Source: Haematococcus lacustris (Eukaryota; Chlorophyta; Chlorophyceae; Chlamydomonadales; Haematococcaceae). From it: 64,000 nucleotides of DNA. This document shows positions 41,721 through 52,678 of the stretch, one piece after another. The notes under the pieces were generated by a model. It ran no database searches, was not told where the DNA came from, and saw only the letters and a program-made list of their open reading frames with translations. The stretch is from assembly GCA_030144725.1 (NCBI GenBank), contig JASKMD010000015.1, positions 8,449,794-8,513,793 on the forward strand, given 5' to 3'. Positions within the stretch are counted from its first letter, which is position 1. Each line of letters begins with the position of its first letter. Both the position numbers and the translations under genes were made by a program.

Positions 41721-43979
41721 CACTTGTTCAGCGATCACTACGACTCCCACTGCGGCCAGGTCACCTCGCTTCAGGAGCTACCACTTATCAAGACATGCTT
41801 GCCCAGAACATGGCAAACGAACGTGCAGGCACCCCGGGCATGTAGCCCCTGCCTGGCAGCACAACAGAGTAAACACCAGCCCCAGCGCCTGACACCACAT
41901 CCCTGACCATGCACCCGTACCATCACGGCACACGCACCTTGCTAACGCCATCATGCCAGCATCACGGCATCACTAAAAGACAGTTCTCATTGCTATTAAC
42001 CACATAGGAATGCTGTTCACTAGCATCAAGTACCGGTACCCGGCTTGTCACAACCCAGCTGGTTTAAGAAGGGCCAGGACGTCATCAGCCCACATCAATC
42101 ACCCGGCCTTACCTGCACATCCCAATCACCACTGATAGCAGCCACGTAGTTCCTACATGCTTCGATATTATTCCCCCACAAGATTCTATCAGCATGCAAC
42201 AAAGAAAGCAACAAAGCTTATGCATGCAGAGGGCAGGTGGGCCATGTCGGCCAGGCCCACCTCAAGTGCGTATGCGAAGAAGAATAAGCTAATGCATTAT
42301 TCAATGTATGGGGTTCTATGCCGCCTGCTGGCCATTGTTGGCGGCAAGGCCTCAGGCTGTATAGGACATGCTGCTGACACATCAGGTGCGGGTGCCTGAC
42401 TAGGCAATGCCACGTTTAATCAGATCCTGAGGACCCCCCGCTGCATGCTGTGCAGGCAGGCCTTTGCTACTTCACAAAACCTCCCTCCCTCCCTGCCTCC
42501 CAGCGGGCAAGATGTGCCTACGTTGAGCAGCAGTCTTGGAGCCCACAGACTAGGGGTGGTGCTCTGACTGAGCTGAGGCGCTTGAGTGCACCTTGGGGTA
42601 CACAATTGCCCGGATACTATGCTATGGCCACTGCCCAGTGCTGGCGTGACCAACATGCGCTGAGAGATGATGAGAATTGATGAGAGCTGCAACCAGCCCT
42701 GGCATCGACCACAAATCACGGCGGCAGCATGATGCAGCCAGCTGGCCTGGCAGCCCCTGGCGCCAAACATGGGCCTTGGGCTGATGATTGCGTTGCGCCA
42801 GGCTGGCTGGCCCCGTCCACGCTGTCTGTTGACCCCTGTGCTGTCAGCCCTGCCCCCGGCCTCTCAGCCTACCCTCAACGCACAGCCACCCGCACCATCA
42901 AACACACACGCTTGCGTTGCGCCAGGTTGGCCCTGCCAGGCAGGCCACCATGTCTGTTGACCCATGTGCTGTCAGCCCAGTGGAGGATGGTCGCATGCCC
43001 AGTGAGTGTGAGGGAGGTGCTAGGATGACGTGATTGAGCCGTGACAACAAGGAACCATGATCGTGAGCCGTGAAAACCGCTGTCTCTGTCAGGAAACAGA
43101 GTGAACAGAACGGTGTCAATCCTTGCACAATGTGGTGGTGGTGAATCGACGCTGTTGCTGGTGCTACGGCTGTTGCTGGTGGTGGTTCTGTCGCACGCCA
43201 TGTGATGGTACGATGTGCAACATGCGGTGTTGATGAGAGGGTGTGTAGGCTGCTGCTGTGGTGCGCTGTGGCTCCTCAGAGGGTCAGAGGCTCCTGTCGC
43301 CGCCTGCCTGCCAGGGCGCCGCAGAGGTTGCCGGCTGACAGTCAGTGTGGGGCTGCTGCAGGGCTGACTCAGCCTGTCCAGGTCAGCGCCCGGCTTAGCC
43401 TGTCCAGGACGGCTGTCCGGGGCCCCAGCAGGCGAGCAGGGGGCCCATGCCCTATGCCGGCAGCCAGCTGTGCAACAAAGTGCTGCCCACGACATGGCTT
43501 GCATGGACGAGGCAGCTGGGAAGGGTAGCAGCAGGGTGGGTGGGGGTGTCACCAGGCGGTGGTGCCCTGGCAGGGAGAGGGCTGGCTGCGGTGCCCCTGG
43601 CGGCACAGGCGGCGTGCTGGAGGCAGCGTGGGGCACAGCCTGCTCGCCCTCACCCCTTGCCCCCTCCGCCTGCTGCCGGTCTGCCGGGCCACCGCTAGTC
43701 TCCCCTGCAGCCGCCCTGCAGCCTGTCACAGGTCTGCAGCCGGCTGAGCTGTGGCCTGGCAGCCCCCTCCGTAGAGCTGGGCGGGGGTTGATAGTGCCGG
43801 TGTCAAGGCTGGGCAGTGCTTCACTGCACACAGCGCCACCACTTACGCTAGCCATGGCGACTCCCAGCCGCCTGCAGCCAGGTCAGGGCCAGGCTGCCGT
43901 CAGCTACACCAGCTAGCCAGTGTACTGCCAGTGTACTGCCTGACCGTGTACTGCCTGTGTACTGTCTGTGTAGTGCCAG
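41721..43979. other. Spacer without a supported gene
   Basis: I see no recognisable gene. A 326-codon minus frame (43855-42875) begins ATGGCTAGC directly at a GTAAGT donor. Its body lacks protein-like structure, so it is probably intron read-through from the gene at 44-46 kb. At 43918-43978 GTGTACTGCC-type units repeat five times. Confidence 0.45.
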
Positions 43980-45836
43980 GTTGCTGCCTAATCCACAGCA
44001 CCAGCAGGTAGGTGCCCATGCCACAGCAGCAGGAGACAGGATCAGGGCTGGTGGCTGCAGCATTCGGTAGGGTTAGGTGGCCCTGGGTCTTTGACAGCCG
44101 ACCCAGGAACTCGTCCATTGGGGCAGCTCCTGGGCCCCTACCCTGCCAGCTGTCCCCTACCGTGTTGGAGCAGCACCTCTGAGCAGCCCTCACCTGATGC
44201 TCCCTCGTTGACCTGTAACAGAGCAGCCGCCCCCACAGACTCAGCCAGGCGCTTGCCGCTGGGGGTCAGCAGCGTGTCCAGCGCCTCCTCCATAGACCAG
44301 GCTGCGCAGAGGCCATCCAGGGGTCCTGCCAGCACCCCTGAAGGGTCCGCTGCCTGACCCGCCACCACCTCTGTCGCCACCACCTGCGTCCAGCACAGTG
44401 CAGCTAGGGCCATTTCAGCTGAAAGTCAGATGTGGCCCTGGCCCTGGCTTAGCCCTGACCTTAACGCTACCCCAGATGCCGCGGCCCTGACGCGCGGCCC
44501 AGTGAGCTGTGAATGAGCCGTGAACATGAGCCCCTCCCGCACTACCCTGTACCCCGCTTAGCTCAGGGCAGGGCAGCATGGTGGTGGGGAGCTGCAGAGG
44601 ACAGTCCACGTGAAGTTGACCCACCTGAAGCTGCTGGGGTCGGGGCCTGGGCCGGGGTGCAGGGGCAGCAGGGCCGCCCACACTGCCGGGATCAAGGGGC
44701 TTGGGAGCTAGGGCCTCACCACAGCCTGGACCCCCGGAAGGCCTCAGCACTGGCTGCAGCAGGGCAGGGGGCAGGACCAGCAGTGGCGGCGCTACCCCTA
44801 GCACCGCTGCGCTGGGCTGCAAGGTAGGTTGCGATGCCCACGCCTGACCGGGCGCCTGCCAAGCAGGTTGTGGTGTCGCTGCTACCGCCATGGGCCCCAG
44901 ACCTTGCAAGGCCTGTGCAGGGCCCAGCCCCTGGCCATTCCTGCCTGGCAGGGTCAGGATCTGAGGGGAGGGCGGGTGGCTCTGCTGGGTTTGGCTGAGA
45001 AGCACTTGTGCTGCCAGTTGGCGTTGCAGGTGTTGCTGCACCGCCTGCTGCTGCTGCTGCTTGACAGGTGGTGGCGACTGCTTTTGCTGGGGCAGCTTTT
45101 GCTGTCGGCGCGGCTTTTTGCGCTGGGGCAGCTGCCCGGCCTGCCCATTGGGGGCTGCTGGTGGAGGACCGCTGCCAAGCCCTGCCAGGCCCCCGGGGCT
45201 GCTGCTGGTCTGGAGGAGGTCACCTGCTGGGCGCTTGCTGCTGTGACTGGGCGGTGCTAGGCAGGGACAAGGTGCTGGGGGAGGGAGGCGGCCCTGCGCA
45301 GCAAAGGCCTGCAGGGCCTGCAAGGCCTGCTGAATAGGGCCTTGCTCCTTGCAGACGTGGAGCAGGGGGCTGGCAGTGTGGGTCACCCCTCCTGGAGGCA
45401 GGTCAGGTGCCCGGGCCGCCACCTCCCTGCTGCTCAGCTCCCCTGCCTGGCGCGGTGCAGTGCGCAGCAGGTGGTGCAGCAGGTGGTGCTGCACCTCCTG
45501 GCCAGGCGGGAGTGGGCCTTGCTGCTGCTGCTGCTGCTGCTGCTCCTCGCGTTGGTCCACCTGGCGATCCGCCTCGTCTTCACCTGGGTGGGGCATCACC
45601 TGCAGCCAGCGCCACCACAGCTGCAGCACACGCAGCCCTGCCCAGCAGGACAGGCAGCGCCGGCGCCTGCTCCTGTGTGCCCGGCTCTGGCCCACCTCAG
45701 TAGAGCTGGGGTGCAGGTGGGGCAGGCCGGCCTTCTCACGCAGATACATCAGGTGCTCTGGCAGCTGGGTCGAGTGGAAGCCTGGTGAGGCGTAGGACCA
45801 GGAGGCGCCTTTGTCGTTGACCACAAACATGAACAC
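43980..45836 (-). CDS. Gln/Pro-rich protein with conserved N-terminal segment, multi-exon, partial
   Basis: Minus strand. A CTGCAG acceptor at 45842-45837 opens an exon beginning VFMFVVNDKGASWSYASPGF and HSTQLPEHLMYLREKAGLPH, which looks conserved. Basic RAHRSRRRRC follows, then Gln-rich coils (EEQQQQQQQQG, KQQQQQAVQQHLQRQLAAQV) and Pro/Gly linkers to about 44430. A second exon from 44418 (acceptor TTTCAG) reads MALAALCWTQVVATEVVAGQ, WSMEEALDTLLTPSGKRLAE and ends near the GGTGAGG donor at about 44190. A third reads APMDEFLGRLSKTQG. The start lies upstream of 45836 in sequence I could not assign. The Gln-rich architecture suggests a nuclear regulator, but I recognise no domain. Confidence 0.5.
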
Positions 45837-46006
45837 CTGCAGCGGGCAGAATGCTGGGCAACTTGAGATGCAGGCTGGGTGGGCATGGGCTGGGTGGAGA
45901 CTGGGGAGCAGTGGTGGAGGATGGTGTGGCCAGGGGGCCAGGGGACGGCAGGGCTGGGAAGTGGTGGTGGCATAAGAAGGAAAGAAAGACACCGCCCTGT
46001 GCATCA

Positions 46007-46043
46007 GGCGTGCACCAAGGGAGGAGAGTAGCCTCAGGGCATG
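46007..46043. repeat. 37-bp dispersed motif, copy 2
   Basis: Matches 9105-9141 with one substitution (CAC for CAT). Confidence 0.7.
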
Positions 46044-47198
46044 TCCTTGCTACCCTCCCACCAGGACCACTGGAGATGGGTGGAGGGGGAGGGTTTCCAG
46101 GCCGCAAGGGGCACCCAGTGGTCATGGTTGTGGTGGTGGCGCCTAGGGTTTCACCAGGGATGTGGCTTATTGGGCCCCTCTCTCACCCCACAGAGTGCCC
46201 TGCATGCCCTGTGTGCTCTTTGCTTGCATGACAGGCGACCAGCAGAGCTGATGAAGGGACATGGCGCCATGGCGGGCGGGTCAAGCCGTCTGTCTTGGCT
46301 AACCCGAGTGGGGCCGCAATGCTGCGCAGCGACCTCCCTTAGTGAGGGGACCTTATCATGCCTTTGCGTTGGTATTTGCTGCCTTTTGGGCTGATGAGGG
46401 AGCACCCAAGCTTTCGTCTATGGCTGGGAAACGTGGCTGTTGAAGACGCCCTATGACTTGTGCCATGGCTGTTTCTGGCTCATCCAGGGAGGGGGGGGGC
46501 AAAAGTTCCCACACATGGGCATGTCTGCAGGACTTTCGTCTTTATTATCTTTAAGGAGTGTGCTTAGGCAACATGCATAGCATGCTATCAGCTGCTGCCC
46601 AAGTCAGCCGACTACCTGGACAGAAATCGCACACCTTTGCGTCGGTCAGCTTGTATAGCTGGTACGCCTGTGACGCACGGAACAAATCGTAGACTTGACC
46701 CACTGACTGCGTCTGGTAAGACGCCACCCACCTTCAGTACAATGCCGCGCTTGCGCTTGGAAAAGGCTTGGCGCTTCTGATCCGGCCCCTGCCGATGGCA
46801 GGCGATGTCGGCGTGGAGCCATGTGCACGTTAGCAACTGCACAGGCGCCACCCACCACTCACCACAGGTTTCTGTGTGGCTTTCCGTCGGGATGTGCTCG
46901 TGTACTTCGCGTTAGGCTGCACTGCCGATAAGGATTCGTCACTACCCGAGTCATTCCCTTGCATCCTTGCGTTGCTGCAGGCGCGCAACCTGCGACAGGG
47001 GCGCGATGATTGTGCCTGAAACGGCGGGGGCAGTTTGTACCCCTATGACTCTTCGAAAAACAGGCAATCTCACTGACCTGGGCTGCAACGTGGTTGCTGC
47101 CGCGCTGACAGACTAAATCACTGGGCGTCGCCAGGAGCGCGTTTTATAACAGGGCAAACCCGACCAACCACAGTGGCGCATGGACCACGTACTTACGT
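46044..47198. other. Spacer with a possible minus-strand exon
   Basis: The minus frame 46851-46612 reads APVQLLTCTWLHADIACHRQ, then QAFSKRKRGIVLKVGGVLPD. That is protein-like and could be one exon of an unknown gene, but I find no partner exons. The remainder shows nothing recognisable. Confidence 0.3.
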
Positions 47199-47325
47199 TG
47201 TACTTACGTCGCGTTGGTATTGATTATGGCGAGAATGAAAGACGTACTGGTGTGGGTTAGCACTACTAACACCACTACTTAGCCAGGTGATATTACCACT
47301 ACTTAGCCAGGCGCAGTTCAATGAA
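47199..47325. repeat. Direct repeat, copy 1
   Basis: TTGTACTTACGTCGCGTTGG at the left and CTTAGCCAGGCGCAGTTCAA at the right both recur at 47681-47824. The middle diverges by substitutions and an indel (AGACGTACTGGTGTGG is common to both). Confidence 0.75.
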
Positions 47326-47680
47326 AGGGCTGCTGGAGGGGCTCGCGCAGCCAGCGAGAAGGACAATATACATGGATAAGCTGAGGGGTGCTGGCTGTCT
47401 CAACATGAGCACTCACATGCTGGTTCAGGCTCATATGCACAACCATGCAGAGCCAGGGTCAGATCTGCATCAGGCTCAGCCCAGGGTCAATGTAAGGGCC
47501 AGGGCCAAGAGCATGTCAGCTGAAGGTGGGAGAGGTTTGGTAACTGATGGGCGACATTGGTTGCCTCCTAGGGCTCCTAGGGTACACGACACGTGGTTGC
47601 CCCGCGACCTGTGCCGCTAGGAAGGCCTTGAGGCTCTGCCTGCCTGGAGAACCAGCAGGGCTACAAGTACTACTAAGTAC

Positions 47681-47824
47681 TTGTACTTACGTCGCGTTGG
47701 TATTGCTCATGGCGAAAAACAAAGACGTACTGGTGTGGCTTTGCCTAGGCCCGTGCCGGAGGAACCCGACATTGACATGCTAGCACTATATTACCACTAC
47801 TTAGCCAGGCGCAGTTCAATGAAT
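47681..47824. repeat. Direct repeat, copy 2
   Basis: Second copy of 47199-47325. The pair brackets a 355-bp unique segment, which could be a small element or a local tandem duplication. Confidence 0.75.
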
Positions 47825-48290
47825 GAAAAAGATAAGGTTCCTGAAATAGACTACAAATAGACTAGATATAGGCCCTATTCGCGACTTTTTTGGTATTCTA
47901 TTTTCTGTTTTCTCACCAACCGCTGCACTTTTTGGCCGCCCCACCGACTGGCTGCACCGATGCGAGTGTTGACCATACACGATTCTCCTGTGTACCAGCT
48001 TCTGCCCGAGGAGTGTCTTAACGTTGCAAATACACGCTGTTAGAAGCCGTCACTCGATCCGTCAACCGCCCAACCGTGGAGAAAGTTTAAATTTTGCTCA
48101 GGCCCCTAGAAAACGACCCGAGTAAACTTGAACTTGCTCGGGGGTTGAGTCGTTGAGATACTCCCGATGTCCGACCTCAGGGAGCTGGCTGCACGGGCGT
48201 TCGCGTCAGTAGGCTTTGATCCAGCGGCACAACAGCAGCAGCAACGTTCCATGGGGGCCTAAATGAAGGAGTGTGCGCGTGTGTTAGCTA

Positions 48291-48400
48291 CGGAGCTACG
48301 TGTGTAAACTACGGAGCTAAACTTCGGTGTGCGAAACTACGGTGTGCTCAACTACGGACCTAAACTACGGTGTGCTAAACTACGGTGTGCCATGATGTAC
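48291..48400. repeat. About 16-bp tandem repeat (AAACTACGGTGTGCT)
   Basis: Six to seven degenerate units of CTACGGTGTGCTAAA and CTACGGAGCTAAA-type sequence inside the inverted-repeat element. Confidence 0.8.
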
Positions 48401-48414
48401 GGTCTGGCTGCACG

Positions 48415-48485
48415 GGCGTTGGCGTCTATAGCCTATAGCCTATAGTATAGGCGTTGGCGTCTATAGCCTATAGCCTATAGTATAG
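48415..48485. repeat. Two 35-bp direct repeats with CTATAG palindromes
   Basis: GGCGTTGGCGTCTATAGCCT plus ATAGCCTATAGTATA occurs twice in tandem (48415 and 48450). Each unit has several CTATAG/CTATA self-complementary steps. Confidence 0.9.
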
Positions 48486-48825
48486 GCATAGCTGCATGGC
48501 ACATGTGTCCGAAACATGGGGTTGGTAATCTTCACGCAAGTACTCTCTACAAAGTGCACCGTTTTCACTAGCGTTCATCTCATCGGCAGCTGCGAAATAA
48601 CGTGCGTCTGTTGGCAAGCGGCGCATCAACTCTTGCGCGTGAGACCATGCTGGCGCAAGCGATCGCGGACACACATCAGCTGCTCACTATCGATTGTTCT
48701 AGTGGTGAGTAGTGGCATCAATGATAGAACTGCGCCTGTTATCGAGCCGCAAGTACAGTCAAGTTTCAGCCGGCCAAGCTCGCTCCGCGAGCCTCTCATC
48801 GGCCCTAGAGTTTCAAGACCAGCCG

Positions 48826-48870
48826 CAGTCGCAGTCGCAGTCGCAGTCGCAGTCGCAGTCGCAGTCGCAG
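48826..48870. repeat. GCAGTC hexanucleotide repeat
   Basis: About eight perfect GCAGTC units near the right end of the inverted-repeat element. Confidence 0.9.
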
Positions 48871-49159
48871 GCACAGCAGGCCACGGGTGGTTGCCCCCAA
48901 CCGCCCCAACCGCAGAGAATCAGAGAAAAATAGAATACCAAAAAAGTCGCGAATAGGGCCCTTGTTAAAGATGGTTTAACAAACCGGGTCACGCTCTAGT
49001 TGCAGGTTGTTCACGAACTTGGCAGCTTAGTGCTTGGTCCAACTAACCTTCTTCCTAGCCACTAACGGCATGTAGTCCCGCCTGTGATGGCGGTAGAGGT
49101 GCATCAGAAACAGGAAAAGTTAAAGACATGATGCGAGTTGAGAACATGGTCATGGATAC

Positions 49160-51525
49160 ATGTTGCATGAGATGTTACGCGAAATGTTTGCTCATAAGAC
49201 AAGTACACGCCGCACCCCCTTCCAAAACCTAGCAGCTCAGACGCGCCGGCACAGACCAGCAGTACCACAGACCAGCGGTGTCGAGTTGGTGCCTCCCTCC
49301 GCTCGCACATCTTCTCTAGGAAGTCCGGAAGGGGCTGGTTTCCTGCAGCTGAAGGCAGGTATGGCTGGTGCACACATGTAGACCCCGCGTCCTCATCCTA
49401 CCTGTATCGTGCTTGCAGGAACGCTGCGCTCCATGGTGGTGAGGCCCTGCCAAGTGTCCTGCGTGAAGTCGCTCGTGGCAAATCGACCTTGCATTGCCTC
49501 TGCGCTGCGTAGATCCGCCCATCCAGCGAGGAGGAAGACTATGATGAGAATGATTCCTTCCTCTCTGACGATAGCCCAAGCTCCTCTCTGGCATCTACAC
49601 CACATGTAGCCACCAAAGCAACTCGGGCAATGGCCAGTTCTGCTTCCATATCTGGCAGCCTTAGTAGCAGCCTATCAGTATCAAGCTCTGCTCGCAAAGT
49701 CAAGCCTGAGGTACTTCCCAAGGTCAGCAAGACAGGTACATCACGTGCTACAGATGCAAGCAGCAGCCTTGCCAGCAGCACATTGTCATCAACCTCCTAC
49801 CGATCATCTCCAGCACAATCCCAAAAATCAAGCAGCACCTCAGCGTCATCGAAAGGCGCTTCCCAGCCTTCTTCAAAGGGTAGCTCATCAAAGTACTCTT
49901 CGCTGTCTGCTGCCAGTAAGGTGCCTCCACCAGCAACACAAGAGCAGCAAACAGCAGCAGATCATGCAAGCAGCGACAGTGAGTCTGACTACGACCTGTC
50001 TATGACCAGGAGCAGCCTCGGTGCCCAAGCTACTGAAGCTAAGCAGCTGCCCGAACACAGCTCACTGACGACCAGTGACTCAGACACAGAGGTGACTCCG
50101 AGGGGCAGCAAGCAGGAGGATGACAAGCCTACTGACAGCCAGGGAAGTGACAGTGACTCTATGCTCAGTGATAGCAACTTGGAGGGCCAGCAGCGTGAAA
50201 AGCCTGCTGGTGGCACCATCCTGGAGGGCCAGCAGCAGGAGGATGAGCAGCCTGCTGACCACAACCAGGATAGTCACAGCACCTCCCTCCTGAACAGCAG
50301 TAGCCTGAGCAGCCGGCAGCATGAGGATGAGGAACCTGCTGCTGACAGTAACTTGATCAGCCAGCAGCAGGAGGAGGAGGAGCCTGCTGCTGACAGCAGC
50401 CTGAGCAGCCAGCAGCAGGAGGAGGAGGGGCCTGCTGCTGACAGTAACTTGATCAGCCAGCAGCAGGAGCAGGAGGAGCCTGCTGCTGACAGCAGCCTGA
50501 GCAGCCAGCAGCAGGAGGAGGAGGAGCCTGCTGCTGACAGCAACTTGATTAGCCAGCAGCAGGAGAAGGAGCCTGTTGCTGACAGCAACTTGATTAGCCA
50601 GCAGCAGGAGGAGGAGCCTGTTGCTGACAGCAACTTGATCAGCCAGCAGCAAGAGGAGGAGGAGCCTGTTGCTGACAGCAGCCTGAGCAGCCAGCAGCAC
50701 GAGGAGGAGGAGTCTGTTGCTGACAGCAACTTGATCAGCCAGCAGCAAGAGGAGGAGGAGCCTGTTGCTGACAGCAACTTGATTAGCCAGCAGCAGGAGG
50801 ATGAGGAGCCTGCTGCTGACAGCAACTTGATTAGCCAGCAGCAAGAGGAGGAGGAGCCTGTTGCTGACAGCAACTTGATTAGCCAGCAGCAGGAGGAGGA
50901 GCCTGTTGCTGACAGCAGCCTCAGCAGCCAGCAGCACGACGATGAGGAGCCTGCTGCTGACAGCAGCCTCAGCAGCCAGCAGCACGACGATGAGGAGCCT
51001 GCTGCTGACAGCAACTTGATTAGCCAACAGCAGCAGGAGGAGGAGCCTCTTGCTGACAGCAGCTTGATTAGCCAACAGCAGGAGGAGGACCTTGCTGCTA
51101 ACAGCAAGCTAAGCAGCCAGCAGCAGGAGGAACCTGCCAGCAGTGAAAGCCTTGCAGCTCATGCTGTTAATCACAGCAGAACACGGAGGCACCGCAAACC
51201 AGACCCAACTGTCTCCAACAGCTACTCCCTGGAGTGCAGCGAGGTGAGCGCCCCCAGCCAGCCCTCCACAAGGCCAGGGTCTCCTTCTCAATCTGCTGCC
51301 AGCACCAAGCGCACCTCAGACGCTAGTTCTGCAGCGTCCCGCCCCAGCCACCGCTCCGCTCAAGCCTCTGGAGCCCCATCAAGGGCATCCTCTCGTGCAG
51401 ACAGTAGCATTGCGCGATCCTCGGCTGCGGATGCCAAAGCCAAGGTGGGCCTGGATTCTGTGAACGAGTATGGGATTCAGGTCAAAGCCACGGTCATCCG
51501 GTCAACAAGCAATGTTTACAGTTGA
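49160..51525 (+). CDS. Ser-rich protein with acidic Gln/Glu repeat array (possibly the N-terminus of the next gene)
   Basis: Exon candidates: about 49160-49358, 49419-49438 (20 bp) and from 49513. They join in frame (LQLKAGTLRSMVIRPSSEEE), so the ATG at 49630 is internal and the true start lies upstream. The big exon is Ser-rich (SGSLSSSLSVSSSARKVK), then acidic (SDSESDYDLSMTRSS). It then has about 16 repeats of 16-18 residues alternating ADSNLISQQQEEEEPV and ADSSLSSQQHEEEEP, then a Ser/Arg-rich tail. A good donor, AAGGTGGGC, lies at 51445 (phase 0) and would splice to the acceptor before 52679, also phase 0, fusing this to the SAM-domain gene. Without splicing the frame stops at 51523-51525. 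Low complexity indicates a disordered protein. No enzymatic domain is seen. Confidence 0.6.
50330..51110 (+). repeat. 48-54-bp coding repeat array
   Basis: About 16 in-frame units encoding ADSNLISQQQEEEEP or ADSSLSSQQ variants. Unit length differs only by whole Glu codons, so the frame is always kept. That implies selection for translation. Confidence 0.9.
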
Positions 51526-52115
51526 GCCCATGACCTGTAGCTGTTTTCCTGTGCATGTACTTCTTTACCTCAGGGCAGCTGACTGTGCTTATGTAAACCG
51601 GCTGACTAGGATGCCCTAGTTTGGTAGCAGGCTTGCCTGAGCCACAACAGTCCACAGTTCCTTGCATAACCTGCTCCTGCTGCTGGCCACTGTGCAGCAT
51701 GCCATACTGTAGCCTGCTGCTGTGCTGTTGGCCCATTCTGCCCCTGGGGACACTTGAGCCAAAGATACTCAACTGTCCTCGGTGGATAGAGCCGCTGTCA
51801 TGTCAGCCCTGTGAGCCCCCTCTGCAGTACGAGCTGTGGTGGCTGCATCAGCTGTAGTCCAAGCATTGAGGGCTGCTGTGCGGGTGGGCTGTGCCACGCT
51901 GGGCCTTGGTCGGCAATGTGCATACTGCAACTGCCTGTAGCTGGTGTCCCTCTGCTTCGAGCGTGGCAGGCTTGACCAGCTTGCGTGGGATGGGAGCTGG
52001 CTCCAGTCCCTCTGCAAAGGAAGTGCCTTGACAGTCTTAGATCCACAGTCTGCTTAGCCATCGCCGTATGCAATACCCTTGTCGTTCATGGTGGTGTCCT
52101 TGTGATGCTGGCTGA

Positions 52116-52260
52116 CTGGGTCAGTGGCTCAGCCTTGGCCTTGGGCTCGGTCTGGCCAGTGACTCAGACGTGGGAGAGAGGGGACCTCGAGGGGCAGTAT
52201 ACTCACTGGGGGAGTGGCAGCGACTCCATGCTCAGTGATAGCAACTGTGACTGGTGACCA
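52116..52260 (+). pseudogene. Relic duplicate of the acidic exon
   Basis: This segment contains GTGACTCAGAC, CTCGAGGGGCAG and CGACTCCATGCTCAGTGATA, reading GSDSMLSDSN before a stop. It matches 50070-50180 of the big exon (SDSDSMLSDSN) with decay. It is a fossil partial duplication lying between the repeat exon and the SAM exons. Confidence 0.55.
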
Positions 52261-52678
52261 GTAAACACCATACCCACAATGGGCACAGCCTCCCAGCACG
52301 TAGCTCGTTTTGAACCAAGGGCTGTGTTATCTGGAACCACCACGCATTTGGCCCTCAACCAAACGATTTCTGCAGAACAACAAGGACCAAGTCGTTACTA
52401 CACAGCAAAGTAGGCAGGGCTATGTGTGCGTCATCATCATCATCATCAGTGTCATCATCATTACGTAACACTGCCCAAGTGCGAGACTGAACACCCCTTG
52501 CCTTGCTGCAATGTAAACAATCAAAGATATGAACAGTTGTGTTTCAATATGCTTGGTGTGGGCACGCCATGTCTCACTGTTGTAGCACTCGCCCACCCAT
52601 TGCATGCCAGCCTGCAGCCTGCCTCACTGAGACGAAGGCGGCGGGGAGTGAGATCATGCGCAATGTGCGTACCTGCAG

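Larger units (their letters stand above)
47871..48960. mobile_element. Non-autonomous inverted-repeat transposon, 1.09 kb
   Basis: The ends are inverted copies: GGCCCTATTCGCGACTTTTT at 47871 and its reverse complement ending at 48960. They stay complementary for about 36-40 bp (through GGTATTCTATTTT). I see no clear target duplication (left flank GATATA, right flank CTTGTT). Inside is a short frame MSDLRELAARAFASVGFDPA near 48167 and a minus-strand exon-like frame at 48674-48468 (ELMRRLPTDARYF, LCREYLREDYQPHVSD). The superfamily is not determinable from this copy. Confidence 0.65.

Noticed and set aside
42875..43855. 326-codon minus-strand frame
   Set aside because: Begins at a GTAAGT donor and lacks protein-like composition; probably intron.
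50080..51107. Minus-strand frames of about 277-331 codons opposite the acidic repeat exon
   Set aside because: Reverse translation of the GAG/CAG repeat; the plus frame has splice support and charge patterning.
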